A DNA stretch of 18,898 bases, from NCBI GenBank assembly GCA_025934635.1, contig JAICWX010000165.1, positions 1 through 18,898 on the forward strand. Reading direction: 5' to 3'. Source of the DNA: Streptosporangiaceae bacterium. GTDB lineage: Bacteria > Actinomycetota > Actinomycetes > Streptosporangiales > Streptosporangiaceae. Of the stretch, positions 6,715 through 13,051 are shown piece by piece (the first letter of the stretch is position 1; each line of letters opens with the position of its first letter). The notes beneath the pieces are model-generated. The model was given only the letters and a program-made list of their open reading frames with translations. It did not search any database and had not been told where the DNA came from. The position numbers and the translations under genes were made by a program.

Positions 6715-6780
6715 CCAGGCCGGCCAGCAAAACCTCTCGAGGCCGCGGACCCGAAACACAGGGTCCGCGGCCTAGTTATT
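6683..6780 (+). promoter_or_regulatory. Transcription attenuator: mutually exclusive antiterminator and terminator before whiB7
   Basis: Terminator: GGCCGCGGACCC (6741-6752), eight-base loop, GGGTCCGCGGCC (6761-6772), then TAGTTATTT. With the closing A-T pair the stem is 13 bp and perfect. Antiterminator: CGGGTCC (6683-6689) and CTCGAGA (6692-6698), both inside the uORF, can pair with GGACCCG (6747-6753) and TCTCGAG (6735-6741), sequestering the terminator's 5' arm. A further option pairs GCGGACC (6701-6707) with GGTCCGC (6762-6768). Ribosomes moving freely to the uORF stop favour the terminator; ribosomes stalled earlier by antibiotics would favour readthrough into whiB7. Confidence 0.75.
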
Positions 6781-6781
6781 T
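6740..6781 (+). terminator. Intrinsic terminator in the whiB7 leader
   Basis: A 13-bp perfect GC-rich stem (6740-6752 with 6761-6773), eight-base loop and a T-rich tail. It lies 25 bases after the uORF stop and about 85 bases before the whiB7 start. Confidence 0.85.
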
Positions 6782-6857
6782 CGGCCTAGGTCCCAAGACG
6801 GGCGAGAAATCGCGTGTGACGACAACTAGGACCGGCAAGCGAGAGGGGATGGCACCG

Positions 6858-7247
6858 ATGCAGTGGCGCGATGCCACCGTCAGCGAGACGGACGCAACGG
6901 GGTTTGAGGCGTCCGGATTCATGGCGGCGCGGCAGGAGCCAGACGGCAGGCAGGTATTCGATCAGGTCGGAATCGTCGCAGTGGCCGGACAGGCCACCGC
7001 GCTCCCGGGCGGCCTGGATCTTCCGTGCACGGAAGACCCGGAGCTGTTCTTCGCCGAGTCTCCGGAGGACGTGGAGACGGCCAAGGCGATGTGCCGGGGA
7101 TGCGAGGCCCGGCTGGCCTGCCTGAACGGTGCGCTCGAGCGCAGGGAGCCCTGGGGTGTCTGGGGTGGCGAACTGCTGATGCGCGGCGCGATCGTGCCGC
7201 GTAAGCGCCCGCGCGGACGTCCGCGCAAGACCGAAGTGGCCGCGTAG
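6858..7247 (+). CDS. whiB7: WhiB7/WblC iron-sulfur transcription activator
   Basis: A 129-residue Wbl protein. Residues in the middle carry LPC, then after 21 residues MCRGCEARLACL, giving the four [4Fe-4S] cysteines. These are followed by the sigma-binding turn EPWGVWGGE and a C-terminal KRPRGRPRK AT-hook, which marks WhiB7 rather than other Wbl proteins. It binds the primary sigma factor and activates intrinsic resistance genes in response to ribosome-targeting antibiotics and redox stress. ATG 6858 is chosen because GAGAGGGG ends nine bases upstream; ATG 6849 (directly abutting that site) and GTG 6816 are alternatives, so the length of the unusual ~45-residue N-terminal extension is uncertain. 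Expression is probably controlled by the attenuator and AT-rich promoter upstream. Synteny with uvrD2 and mycoredoxin supports the call. Confidence 0.93.
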   Translation: MQWRDATVSETDATGFEASGFMAARQEPDGRQVFDQVGIVAVAGQATALPGGLDLPCTEDPELFFAESPEDVETAKAMCRGCEARLACLNGALERREPWGVWGGELLMRGAIVPRKRPRGRPRKTEVAA

Positions 7248-7272
7248 GCCACTCATCATCACGACTAGCGCA

Positions 7273-7336
7273 GTGGCCAGCATGCCGGCCACGTCGCCAC
7301 CGGCGGCCGCGCGGCGGATAAGGAGCCGCGCGGCCG
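7273..7336 (+). terminator. Two strong hairpins after whiB7
   Basis: GTGGCC (7273-7278) pairs with GGCCAC (7287-7292). Then CGGCCGCGCGGC (7304-7315) pairs perfectly over 12 bp with GCCGCGCGGCCG (7325-7336) around a nine-base loop, GGATAAGGA. Neither has a T-tract. They could be actinobacterial-type terminators, or an RNA structure separating whiB7 from the next small gene. Confidence 0.45.
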
Positions 7337-7377
7337 TGTGCCGCACACAATGCATACACAACGGAGTGGTCTTTCAA

Positions 7378-7569
7378 ATGCGAACAGAATTGCTGGCGCG
7401 CGAGCGAATGCGCACCACCCTGCACGAAGCGGAACAACTGCGTTACTCACGCCGGATACGCTCGCTCCGCCGGGCGAGCCGGCTCGAGCACCGCGCCGAG
7501 CGCCGGATGGTAGAAGCCTGGCGCCGCACCGCGGAACTCCGCAGTGCCCTGGAAACCGCCAACCACTGA
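7378..7569 (+). CDS. Small highly basic helical protein downstream of whiB7
   Basis: A 63-residue protein starting at ATG 7378, with GGAG 11 bases upstream (7363-7366). The longer frame from 7273 would start inside a hairpin and read non-conserved, low-quality sequence. The protein is rich in Arg, Glu and Leu (RERMRTTLHEAEQLRYSRR, then RLEHRAERRMVEAWRR), with no Gly or Pro, and should be one or two amphipathic helices, possibly a coiled coil or a nucleic-acid or ribosome-binding peptide. No Cys, signal peptide or membrane segment is present. The AT-biased start region and proper termination hairpins support a real gene. I do not recognise a named family. Its place next to whiB7 suggests it might share the antibiotic-stress response. 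Confidence 0.6.
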   Translation: MRTELLARERMRTTLHEAEQLRYSRRIRSLRRASRLEHRAERRMVEAWRRTAELRSALETANH

Positions 7570-7637
7570 GCCGGGAAACCGGCTCACATCCCTTCACATC
7601 GTGGCCAGCCCGGGAACGGTTCCCCGGGCTGGCCACG
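7567..7637. terminator. Pair of hairpins between convergent genes
   Basis: TGAGCCGG-GAAA-CCGGCTCA (7567-7586) is an 8-bp stem with a GAAA tetraloop that includes the stop codon of the small basic gene. It is followed by a 15-bp perfect stem (7600-7614 with 7623-7637; arm CGTGGCCAGCCCGGG). The second sits 13 bases after the metallophosphoesterase stop on the other strand, so it probably ends transcription in both directions. Confidence 0.65.
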
Positions 7638-7650
7638 ACGTGTTCCCGTG

Positions 7651-9009
7651 CTACTCGATGGTCTCGGTCCGGAACGTGGCCCCGCGCTCGTTGCGGTACC
7701 TGGCCTGGATCCGGTCGCCGTCGAGGTCGAAGACCGCGAACCCGAACATCGCCCACCGCTGCCCGTCAGAATTGATATACCCGGTCGGCTGCCACGCCCA
7801 GGGCGCCGCCGGCCTGTCGTCGGCGGTGTGCGTCTGCGGGACCGGCACCCCGCCGTGGCCGATGCAGCGCGGGAACCTGACGCCCTGGGTGGCCTCGAAG
7901 CCCACGCAGCGGTGCTCATGCCCCCACCACCAGCCGGTGACCCGGCCGCTGCTGAGCACCGGCCCGAGCTTGGCGGTCAGCACCGGGCCGATGTCGCTCT
8001 GGTCGTAGACCGTGGCCAGCTGGTGATGGCTCAGCAGGACCAGCTTGCGGTCCGAGGCCCGCGCCACCTGCGCGACGTACTCCGCCTGCGGATCCTGCAG
8101 GACCCCGGATGCCCCCTGGGACAGCACGTCCGTGTCCCACGAGGTGTCGAGGCCGACGAACTCCCAGCCCGGGGCGGTCAGCCGGAAGAAACTGGTGGAC
8201 GCGCCGTCGGCCGAGTGCTGCGTCGCGAACCGCGGGTCGGCCAGCAGCGTGTCGTAGTAGCCGTACCCGCCGCTGTACATGTCGTGGTTGCCGTTCAGCG
8301 ACCACGACGTCACGCCCGCCCGGGCCTGGGCGGCCGTCACCGGCCACGGCTCGAGAACGTGCCGCTGCACCTCCACCGGCAACCCCGAGTAGTAGACGTC
8401 GCCCAGGTGGATCACGTGCGCTTCCCGCCCGCTGGCCAGCGCGTCGGCGGCCTCTTCGGCCATGTACTTGGCTACGGCCTTCGCCCGGGGCAGCCCGGTA
8501 CCCCAGTCGCCGACCACGACGAGCCGCGCCGTGCCGCTGATCGCGTGCTCGGCCGGCCTGGGGTTGAACGGGTGGTTGCCCTTGGCCAGGTGGCCGAGCA
8601 TCGATTCCGCGATCTTGATAATCCAGTCCGGGTCCTCGGGGCCGAAGTTCCCCCGGTGCAGGAAACCCTCGATGATCCGGACGATCTTGGCCCAGAGTCC
8701 TTCGGGCCCGGGCGGCTGGTCCGGCACGCCCCGCGCGCGCAGCGCGTCCTCCACCGCACTCTGCACCAGGCTCACCGCCGGCTCCCGGGCCAGGTAGGGC
8801 ACCGCGCCGCCGGCCCCGCCGCCCGAGGACGGCTCGGCTTGCTGGGCGCTCGGCATCGCTCCGCTCACCTTGGCCACCGGGTCGCCGGGGCCGGGAATCA
8901 CCGTCGCGGCCTGGCTCACCGAATCACTCAGCGCGGCATCGGGCAACTGCCGGCGGACCGCTTCCACGTACTGGTCCACCCAGTCACGGTCGTACGCCTG
9001 CTTCCTCAT
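7651..9009 (-). CDS. Calcineurin-like metallophosphoesterase
   Basis: A 452-residue protein with the binuclear-metal phosphoesterase motifs in order: GDWG (167-170), GDVYYSG (203-209), GNHD (240-243), SHHQ (327-330) and GHEH (363-366). All metal ligands and the catalytic His of GNHD are present, so it is probably an active phosphatase or phosphodiesterase. Start ATG 9009 has GGAGGT seven bases upstream. The first ~160 residues are not part of the catalytic fold: a charged helix, a Gly/Ser/Pro-rich stretch (~50-70) and further helices, with no signal peptide or membrane segment, so a cytoplasmic location is likely. The substrate is unknown. It stands alone, convergent with the whiB7 cluster. 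Confidence 0.9.
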   Translation of the reverse strand: MRKQAYDRDWVDQYVEAVRRQLPDAALSDSVSQAATVIPGPGDPVAKVSGAMPSAQQAEPSSGGGAGGAVPYLAREPAVSLVQSAVEDALRARGVPDQPPGPEGLWAKIVRIIEGFLHRGNFGPEDPDWIIKIAESMLGHLAKGNHPFNPRPAEHAISGTARLVVVGDWGTGLPRAKAVAKYMAEEAADALASGREAHVIHLGDVYYSGLPVEVQRHVLEPWPVTAAQARAGVTSWSLNGNHDMYSGGYGYYDTLLADPRFATQHSADGASTSFFRLTAPGWEFVGLDTSWDTDVLSQGASGVLQDPQAEYVAQVARASDRKLVLLSHHQLATVYDQSDIGPVLTAKLGPVLSSGRVTGWWWGHEHRCVGFEATQGVRFPRCIGHGGVPVPQTHTADDRPAAPWAWQPTGYINSDGQRWAMFGFAVFDLDGDRIQARYRNERGATFRTETIE

Positions 9010-9245
9010 CAGCTACCTCCGCCCCCAACATAGCGGCCCCCCAGCCACCCGGCCAGCAACACCCAAACCCACTCCACCGGGTGTTCCCGCACCCGCAATT
9101 CCGCCCGCCCGTGCCTCCCCGTTGCTTGACGAATCAAGCATTTTTGCTTACTTTAATAAGCGATGTGACGGGGTCAGGCGACCTGGCCCGCCGGCCTGAC
9201 CAGCTCAGCGCAGTTAGGTCAGGCAGCCCGGCGCAGCCAGGCGAG

Positions 9246-9280
9246 ACTGCGCGGCGGATCAAGCAATCCCGCCGCGCAGT
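9246..9280 (-). terminator. 12-bp perfect stem-loop downstream of the pentapeptide gene
   Basis: ACTGCGCGGCGG (9246-9257) is perfectly complementary to CCGCCGCGCAGT (9269-9280) across an 11-base loop. There is no T-tract, as is common for actinobacterial terminators. It could end the minus-strand operon of the gpgS cluster, or act as a structured RNA element. Confidence 0.4.
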
Positions 9281-9370
9281 TGATCTACCCACCACACCGA
9301 CTCAGATGCCACATCCGCATCAAAGATCCCTCCCGCCACCCACCCTGCCCCTCATCCGGCCTCCCGCAAC

Positions 9371-9424
9371 GACATGGATGTTCCATCGATGTCGCTGGAA
9401 CAGCATGGATGCTCCATCGATGCT
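9371..9424. repeat. Two tandem 23-bp near-palindromes, 31-bp period
   Basis: Copy 1 (9371-9393): GACATGGATG, spacer TTC, CATCGATGTC. Copy 2 (9402-9424): AGCATGGATG, spacer CTC, CATCGATGCT. Each has 10-bp arms with a single identical central-arm mismatch. The outer bases differ between copies in a compensating way (GAC/GTC versus AGC/GCT), so pairing symmetry is kept. Each is followed by a related 8-mer (GCTGGAAC, GCTAGAAG). The 31-bp period equals about three helical turns, so both sites face the same side. Operator sites or a short dispersed repeat family are both possible. Confidence 0.75.
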
Positions 9425-9476
9425 GCTAGAAGCGCCGCCCGGGCGGGGTGGAGCGATCTCATGGGTACCACGGGCG

Positions 9477-10181
9477 TCACCCGTCCCGTGAGCCGTCCGC
9501 GTCGTCGCCAAAGGTCACCTTCAGCTCGGCGGCGAGCGCCTCAGCGAGCTGCATCAGCTGGGCGCGGTCCAGGATGACCTTCTTGAGGTAGTGGACGCCG
9601 GTCACTGCGGAGAGGTCGTTGTCCCGAAAGTCGCAGCTGGCGTACCGTCCGGCGCTGAAGCCAGCCAGCGTCAGATCGCACTGGCTGAACAGGGAACCCG
9701 TCAGGTAGCAGTCAGCGAACTCGGCTTCCCGCAGCGAGCACCCGCTGAACATGACCGGGCCCGCGGCCCGGATCCGGCTGAGCATCGCGTAGTCCATCTT
9801 GCAGTCGGCGAAGATCACGTGGTCGAGGGTGACGTCCTCGAACCGCGCGCCGACCAGCAGGCAGCTACTGAACCGGGTCCGCGAGATCTTCCCCCCGCTC
9901 CACCGCAGCGCGCCCAGCTCGCAGCCGGCGAACTCCACCGACCGGACCTGCGTCCCGGTCAGGCTGGTTTCCCCGGCCCGGATCTTGCTGATCTTGCCCG
10001 TGACCAGCGTGACGTCCTTGAGCTCCAGGGCAGGCGCCCGAACCCCGGAGAACTCGAAACCGGAGACCAGCCCAGCGTCATCGCCCAGGGAAGACACCTG
10101 ATCGAGCTCGGCGTCCTCGTCGAGGACAGGCAAGTCGACGCTGAGCTCGCGGATCGTGATCTGCCCCATGAACGGCACCAT
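9477..10181 (-). CDS. Pentapeptide-repeat protein
   Basis: A 234-residue protein whose middle (~45-195) follows the A(D/N)LXX-type five-residue rhythm, for example VEFAGCELGALRWSGGKISRTRFSSC and VMFSGCSLREAEFADCYL. This predicts a right-handed quadrilateral beta-helix. Some such proteins (Qnr, MfpA) mimic DNA and bind gyrase, but many have no known role, and nothing here identifies gyrase binding. Cysteines recur in the repeats. Two starts are possible, ATG 10181 and ATG 10169, neither with a clear ribosome binding site. It is the last of four minus-strand genes beginning with gpgS, 48 bases after the previous stop. Confidence 0.75.
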   Translation of the reverse strand: MVPFMGQITIRELSVDLPVLDEDAELDQVSSLGDDAGLVSGFEFSGVRAPALELKDVTLVTGKISKIRAGETSLTGTQVRSVEFAGCELGALRWSGGKISRTRFSSCLLVGARFEDVTLDHVIFADCKMDYAMLSRIRAAGPVMFSGCSLREAEFADCYLTGSLFSQCDLTLAGFSAGRYASCDFRDNDLSAVTGVHYLKKVILDRAQLMQLAEALAAELKVTFGDDADGSRDG

Positions 10182-10229
10182 AGCCCGGTCTCGGCGAACC
10201 GCCCCAACCTCGGCCGCCCCCGGCCGTGC

Positions 10230-11000
10230 TCACCGTCGAAGTCGCGGGTGCAAGCAGGCCACGAGATAAGCGACGCCGAACGGGTCGTCGCAGTAGAGCA
10301 CCTGAGTCACCAGGGCGCCATCCATCGCCGCGCCATCCGGCATCGCGCCCGCCAGGACCTGCCAGGCCGGACGTCCGGTGACCATCAGGTCGCGCGCCAG
10401 CGCCTCATCCAGATCGAGCAGCGCCCCGAGCCGCCCGCCCCGGACCGCCCGCTCCACCCCTGCGTCGAACGGTTCGGCCCGCGGGTCCAGGTGGCCGGGT
10501 GCCTTCAGGCTCCGGCGAGCGCTTCCGTCCCCCATCACCAGCAACGCCGTCCGGGTCGCGCCGGCCGCCAGTTCGGCGCCCAAGGCGGCACACGTGCCCG
10601 CCGGCGCGTCCTGCCCCACCGCGCACAGCCGCCGCAGCCCGCCGTAACCACCCTGGTCCAGGAGCATGCCCCCCAGCCCGAGCGACACCGGCAGCACCTC
10701 AGCGCCAGCCAGCCCACCAGAACCCGCCGCATCAGAACTCGCCGCACCGGCACCCCGCCCACCCGGACCCGGCCCGCCAGACCCCGGGCCATAAGCCCCC
10801 ACGTCGAGCCGCCCGCCCGCGTCCCACTCCCCGGTGGCAGCAGCGGGCCCCACGACCACGACCACCTCAGGATCCTCACCCAGCAACCGCGCCACCGCCT
10901 CCGCACAGGCCGAACGCAGCTCAGGCAGCACCGCCGCCCGCCCGGTCAGATCCGGATGCAGCAGCGGGGGAGAGGCGCACAACGCCGCCGCCACGATCAC
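10230..11000 (-). CDS. Class III extradiol dioxygenase (LigB)-like protein
   Basis: A 256-residue protein matching the actinobacterial family with a LigB-like fold: an N-terminal MIVAAALCxxPPLL segment, VVVVGPA (~46-52), and LLVMGDGSARRSLKAPGHLDPRAEPFDAGV near residues 150-180. GTG 11000 is the start, overlapping the folP2-like stop by four bases, so the two are translationally coupled. In relatives I expect CPHPPLL with a metal-binding His near position 10; here it reads CASPPLL, so the metal site may be lost. A Gly/Ala/Pro-rich insertion (~70-96) interrupts the domain. Enzymatic activity is doubtful and the natural role of the family is unknown. Confidence 0.65.
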   Translation of the reverse strand: MIVAAALCASPPLLHPDLTGRAAVLPELRSACAEAVARLLGEDPEVVVVVGPAAATGEWDAGGRLDVGAYGPGSGGPGPGGRGAGAASSDAAGSGGLAGAEVLPVSLGLGGMLLDQGGYGGLRRLCAVGQDAPAGTCAALGAELAAGATRTALLVMGDGSARRSLKAPGHLDPRAEPFDAGVERAVRGGRLGALLDLDEALARDLMVTGRPAWQVLAGAMPDGAAMDGALVTQVLYCDDPFGVAYLVACLHPRLRR

Positions 11001-11899
11001 GCGAGCCCCCGCACCACGCGCGCCGGCAGCATGTCCCCCTGGATAGCCGAAACCGTATCCAGCACCTGCCGCGTCTGGAGCACCTCATGCGCGCGGAACA
11101 CCCGGGCCCCCAGCCACGCGCTGACCGCCGTCGCCGCCAGCGTCCCGTTCACCCGCTGATCCACCGGCACGTCCAGGGTCTCGCCGATGAAGTCCTTGTT
11201 CGACAGCGACACCAGCACCGGCCAGCCCGTGGCAACCAGCTCGCCCAGCCGCCGGGTGATCTCCAGCGAGTGCCAGGTGTTCTTGCCGAAATCATGGGCC
11301 GGATCGATGATGATCCGCTCCCGGGCCACCCCTTCCGCGACGGCGCGGGAAGCCAGCCCGAGCGTCGTCGCCAGCACATCGTGGACCACGTCGTCGTAGG
11401 CCACCCGGAACGGCCGGGTCCGCGGCGGCACCCCGCCCGCGTGCGAGCAGATCAGCCCGGCGCCGCAGGCAGCCGCTACCGACGCCAGCTGGGGATCCCA
11501 GCCACCCCAGGTGTCGTTGAGCAGGTCCGCGCCGGCCGCGCAGGCCTCCCGGCCGACCTCGTGCCGCCAGGTGTCCGCGCTGATGATCAGGTCCGGGTAG
11601 GCGTCGCGGACAGCCGCGATGAACGGCACGGTCCGCTCGATCTCCTCGCGCACGTCCACGTCGTCGGGCGGCTTGGCGGGCGTGCCGCCGATGTCGACGA
11701 TGTCGGCGCCCTCGGCCACCACCTCGTGCACCCGCTCCATCGCCGCGGCCGGATCCCAGGTCAGGCCGGGCCGGTAGAACGAGTTCGGCGTGCGGTTGAC
11801 GATCGCCATCACCAGCCGTCGCTCCGGCCCGAACACCCGCCGCCCCAGCCGCAGCTCCCTGGCCGGCCGAGCCGGCCCGGCCTCCCCGGCGGCGCTCAT
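10997..11899 (-). CDS. folP2: Dihydropteroate synthase-like protein (FolP2 type)
   Basis: A 300-residue TIM-barrel protein of the pterin-binding family. The motifs are recognisable but altered from true DHPS: MAIVNRTPNSF (usually N-x-TPDSF), DIGGTPAKPP (usually GGESTRPG), SADTWRHEVGREACAAGADLLNDTWGG, DPAHDFGKNTWHSLE (usually DPGIGFGK), VSLSNKDFIGE (usually SRK) and RAHEV (usually RVHDV). Mycobacterium tuberculosis FolP2 (Rv1207) lies next to gpgS and is reported not to replace FolP1, and this gene has the same neighbour. It therefore probably does not make dihydropteroate. The start ATG 11899 overlaps the gpgS stop by four bases, and its own stop overlaps the next gene by four. A link to the methylglucose polysaccharide pathway is suggested only by position. 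Confidence 0.85.
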   Translation of the reverse strand: MSAAGEAGPARPARELRLGRRVFGPERRLVMAIVNRTPNSFYRPGLTWDPAAAMERVHEVVAEGADIVDIGGTPAKPPDDVDVREEIERTVPFIAAVRDAYPDLIISADTWRHEVGREACAAGADLLNDTWGGWDPQLASVAAACGAGLICSHAGGVPPRTRPFRVAYDDVVHDVLATTLGLASRAVAEGVARERIIIDPAHDFGKNTWHSLEITRRLGELVATGWPVLVSLSNKDFIGETLDVPVDQRVNGTLAATAVSAWLGARVFRAHEVLQTRQVLDTVSAIQGDMLPARVVRGLA

Positions 11900-12867
11900 T
11901 CGGCGCAGGCCAGGCGGAGCCCGCTAACACCAGGCACGCTCTCCACCGGCGGCCGCTCGTCCATGGGCACCGCCCGTGACCGCTGCCGCAGCTCAGAACC
12001 CTCACGGCCGAACTGTTCCAGCGTCTTCCCGGGAATCGGCCGGTGCGGCCCGCCGTGCCGCCGGGCCGCCACCGCGAGCAGTTCGGCCGCCATCACCGCC
12101 AGGTCGTGGTTGGCCTGGTGCTTGTGCGCCCGGGAGCCGAGGTCGACCTGGGCCAGCGCGTCCAGCCCGTGCCGGGAGGCGGTGTCGAGCACCGAGGCGA
12201 GCTCCACGCCGTAGCCGACCGGAACGGAAAGGGACTCCATGAGCGATCGACGGGCCGCCCACTCCCCGGCCAGCGGCTGCACCACCCCCGCCAGGTGCGG
12301 CCACCACAGGCTCAGCAGCGGGCGGGCCACCAGCTCGGTGACCCGGCCGCCCTCGGTCGAGACCGAGCCGTCCGCTTCGGTCCGCACCCGGGCGTAGAAC
12401 CCCTTGACCAGCTGCACCGCCGGCTCGGCCAGCAGCGGCCCGAGCAGGCCGGTGACGAAGTGCGGGCCCCACTGGGTCAGGTCGGCGTCCACGAAGACCA
12501 CCAGGTCACCGCGGGTGACCAGCAGCGACTTCCACAGCGCCTCGCCCTTGCCCGGATAAGCCCCCAGCGACGGGGCGATGTCCCGGGCCCGGTGAACCAC
12601 CGCGCCGGCCGCCAAGGCCGCGGCACCCGTCCCGTCGGTGGAATCCGAGTCGATGACGACGAGCTCGTCCACCAGCGGCGCGTCCGCCACCAGGGCCTGG
12701 TGCAGCGGCCCGACCACGCTCGCTACCGTGCGCTCTTCGTTCCGGGCCGGGATGACCACGCTGACCTGGGCACCCGAGCGCTGCTTCAGCTCGAGCAGAC
12801 GCGCGAGCGGCCAGTCCTGCCAGTGCGTGGTGCGCCGCCGGTACCAGCCCTCGGCGCGGTGGTCCAT
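11896..12867 (-). CDS. gpgS: Glucosyl-3-phosphoglycerate synthase
   Basis: A 323-residue GT81 glycosyltransferase that transfers glucose from a nucleotide donor to 3-phosphoglycerate, the first step towards glucosylglycerate and the 6-O-methylglucose lipopolysaccharides that handle long acyl chains. Visible are VVIPARNEE (37-45), VIDSDSTDGT (71-80), PGKGEALWKS (105-114), the metal-binding DAD (127-129) in VFVDADLTQW, QLVKGFYAR for acceptor binding and GYGVELA in the catalytic core. Length matches the family. ATG 12867 has no ribosome binding site, but TAGCCT lies six bases upstream, suggesting a leaderless transcript. It heads a minus-strand cluster with overlapping folP2 and extradiol-like genes. 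Confidence 0.93.
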   Translation of the reverse strand: MDHRAEGWYRRRTTHWQDWPLARLLELKQRSGAQVSVVIPARNEERTVASVVGPLHQALVADAPLVDELVVIDSDSTDGTGAAALAAGAVVHRARDIAPSLGAYPGKGEALWKSLLVTRGDLVVFVDADLTQWGPHFVTGLLGPLLAEPAVQLVKGFYARVRTEADGSVSTEGGRVTELVARPLLSLWWPHLAGVVQPLAGEWAARRSLMESLSVPVGYGVELASVLDTASRHGLDALAQVDLGSRAHKHQANHDLAVMAAELLAVAARRHGGPHRPIPGKTLEQFGREGSELRQRSRAVPMDERPPVESVPGVSGLRLACAE

Positions 12868-12879
12868 AGCGCCAGGCTA
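12867..12879 (-). promoter_or_regulatory. Possible leaderless promoter (-10) of gpgS
   Basis: TAGCCT (12879-12874, minus strand) fits TANNNT and is six bases from ATG 12867, the spacing expected when transcription starts at the start codon. No Shine-Dalgarno sequence is present and no good -35 is seen. The parA gene has the same geometry. Confidence 0.4.
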
Positions 12880-12975
12880 CCGGGTACGGCTAGGCCCGCC
12901 TGTTAACGGGATGGCCGTCCCGGAGCTGAGGAAGCCAGGGCGGATGCTGGTACGCGGCACCGACCGGTGCATGGC

Positions 12976-13002
12976 GTGCATCAGTCGTGTCCGGATGGGT
13001 AT
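12976..13002 (+). promoter_or_regulatory. Weak general-stress (SigB-type) promoter candidate for the SDR
   Basis: GGGTAT (12997-13002) matches the -10 of SigB-type sigma factors. GTGCAT (12976-12981), 15 bases upstream, is only a poor GTTT-like -35. The downstream gene resembles general-stress SDRs, which makes the site worth listing. It could be chance. Confidence 0.25.
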
Positions 13003-13051
13003 GCGCGACCCCGCCATAGCCCGTTCCCGTCCGCAGGAAGAAAAGGTCACC

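Larger units (their letters stand above)
9010..9476. other. 467-bp intergenic region with several palindromes, no convincing gene
   Basis: This lies upstream of the metallophosphoesterase and downstream of the pentapeptide gene, both on the minus strand. It contains TGCTTGA-CGAA-TCAAGCA (9123-9140) followed by T5, and an AT-rich segment 9140-9161. On the plus strand TTGACG (9126-9131) and TACTTT (9149-9154) are 17 bases apart, like a promoter; on the minus strand TAAAGT is a possible -10 for the phosphoesterase. A 12-bp hairpin lies at 9246-9280 and tandem palindromes at 9371-9424. Open frames here have no ribosome binding site or recognisable product. A small RNA is possible but unproven. 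Confidence 0.6.

Noticed and set aside
9126..9154. Plus-strand promoter TTGACG-N17-TACTTT
   Set aside because: Geometry is good, but no plus-strand gene or known RNA follows before the minus-strand pentapeptide gene; kept only as a note in the intergenic entry.
9371..9424. CRISPR array
   Set aside because: Only two repeat units, spacers of eight related bases rather than unique 30-40-mers, and no cas genes.
9374..9577. 67-codon plus ORF starting inside the tandem palindromes
   Set aside because: No ribosome binding site, composition of random GC-rich DNA, and it runs antisense into the pentapeptide gene.
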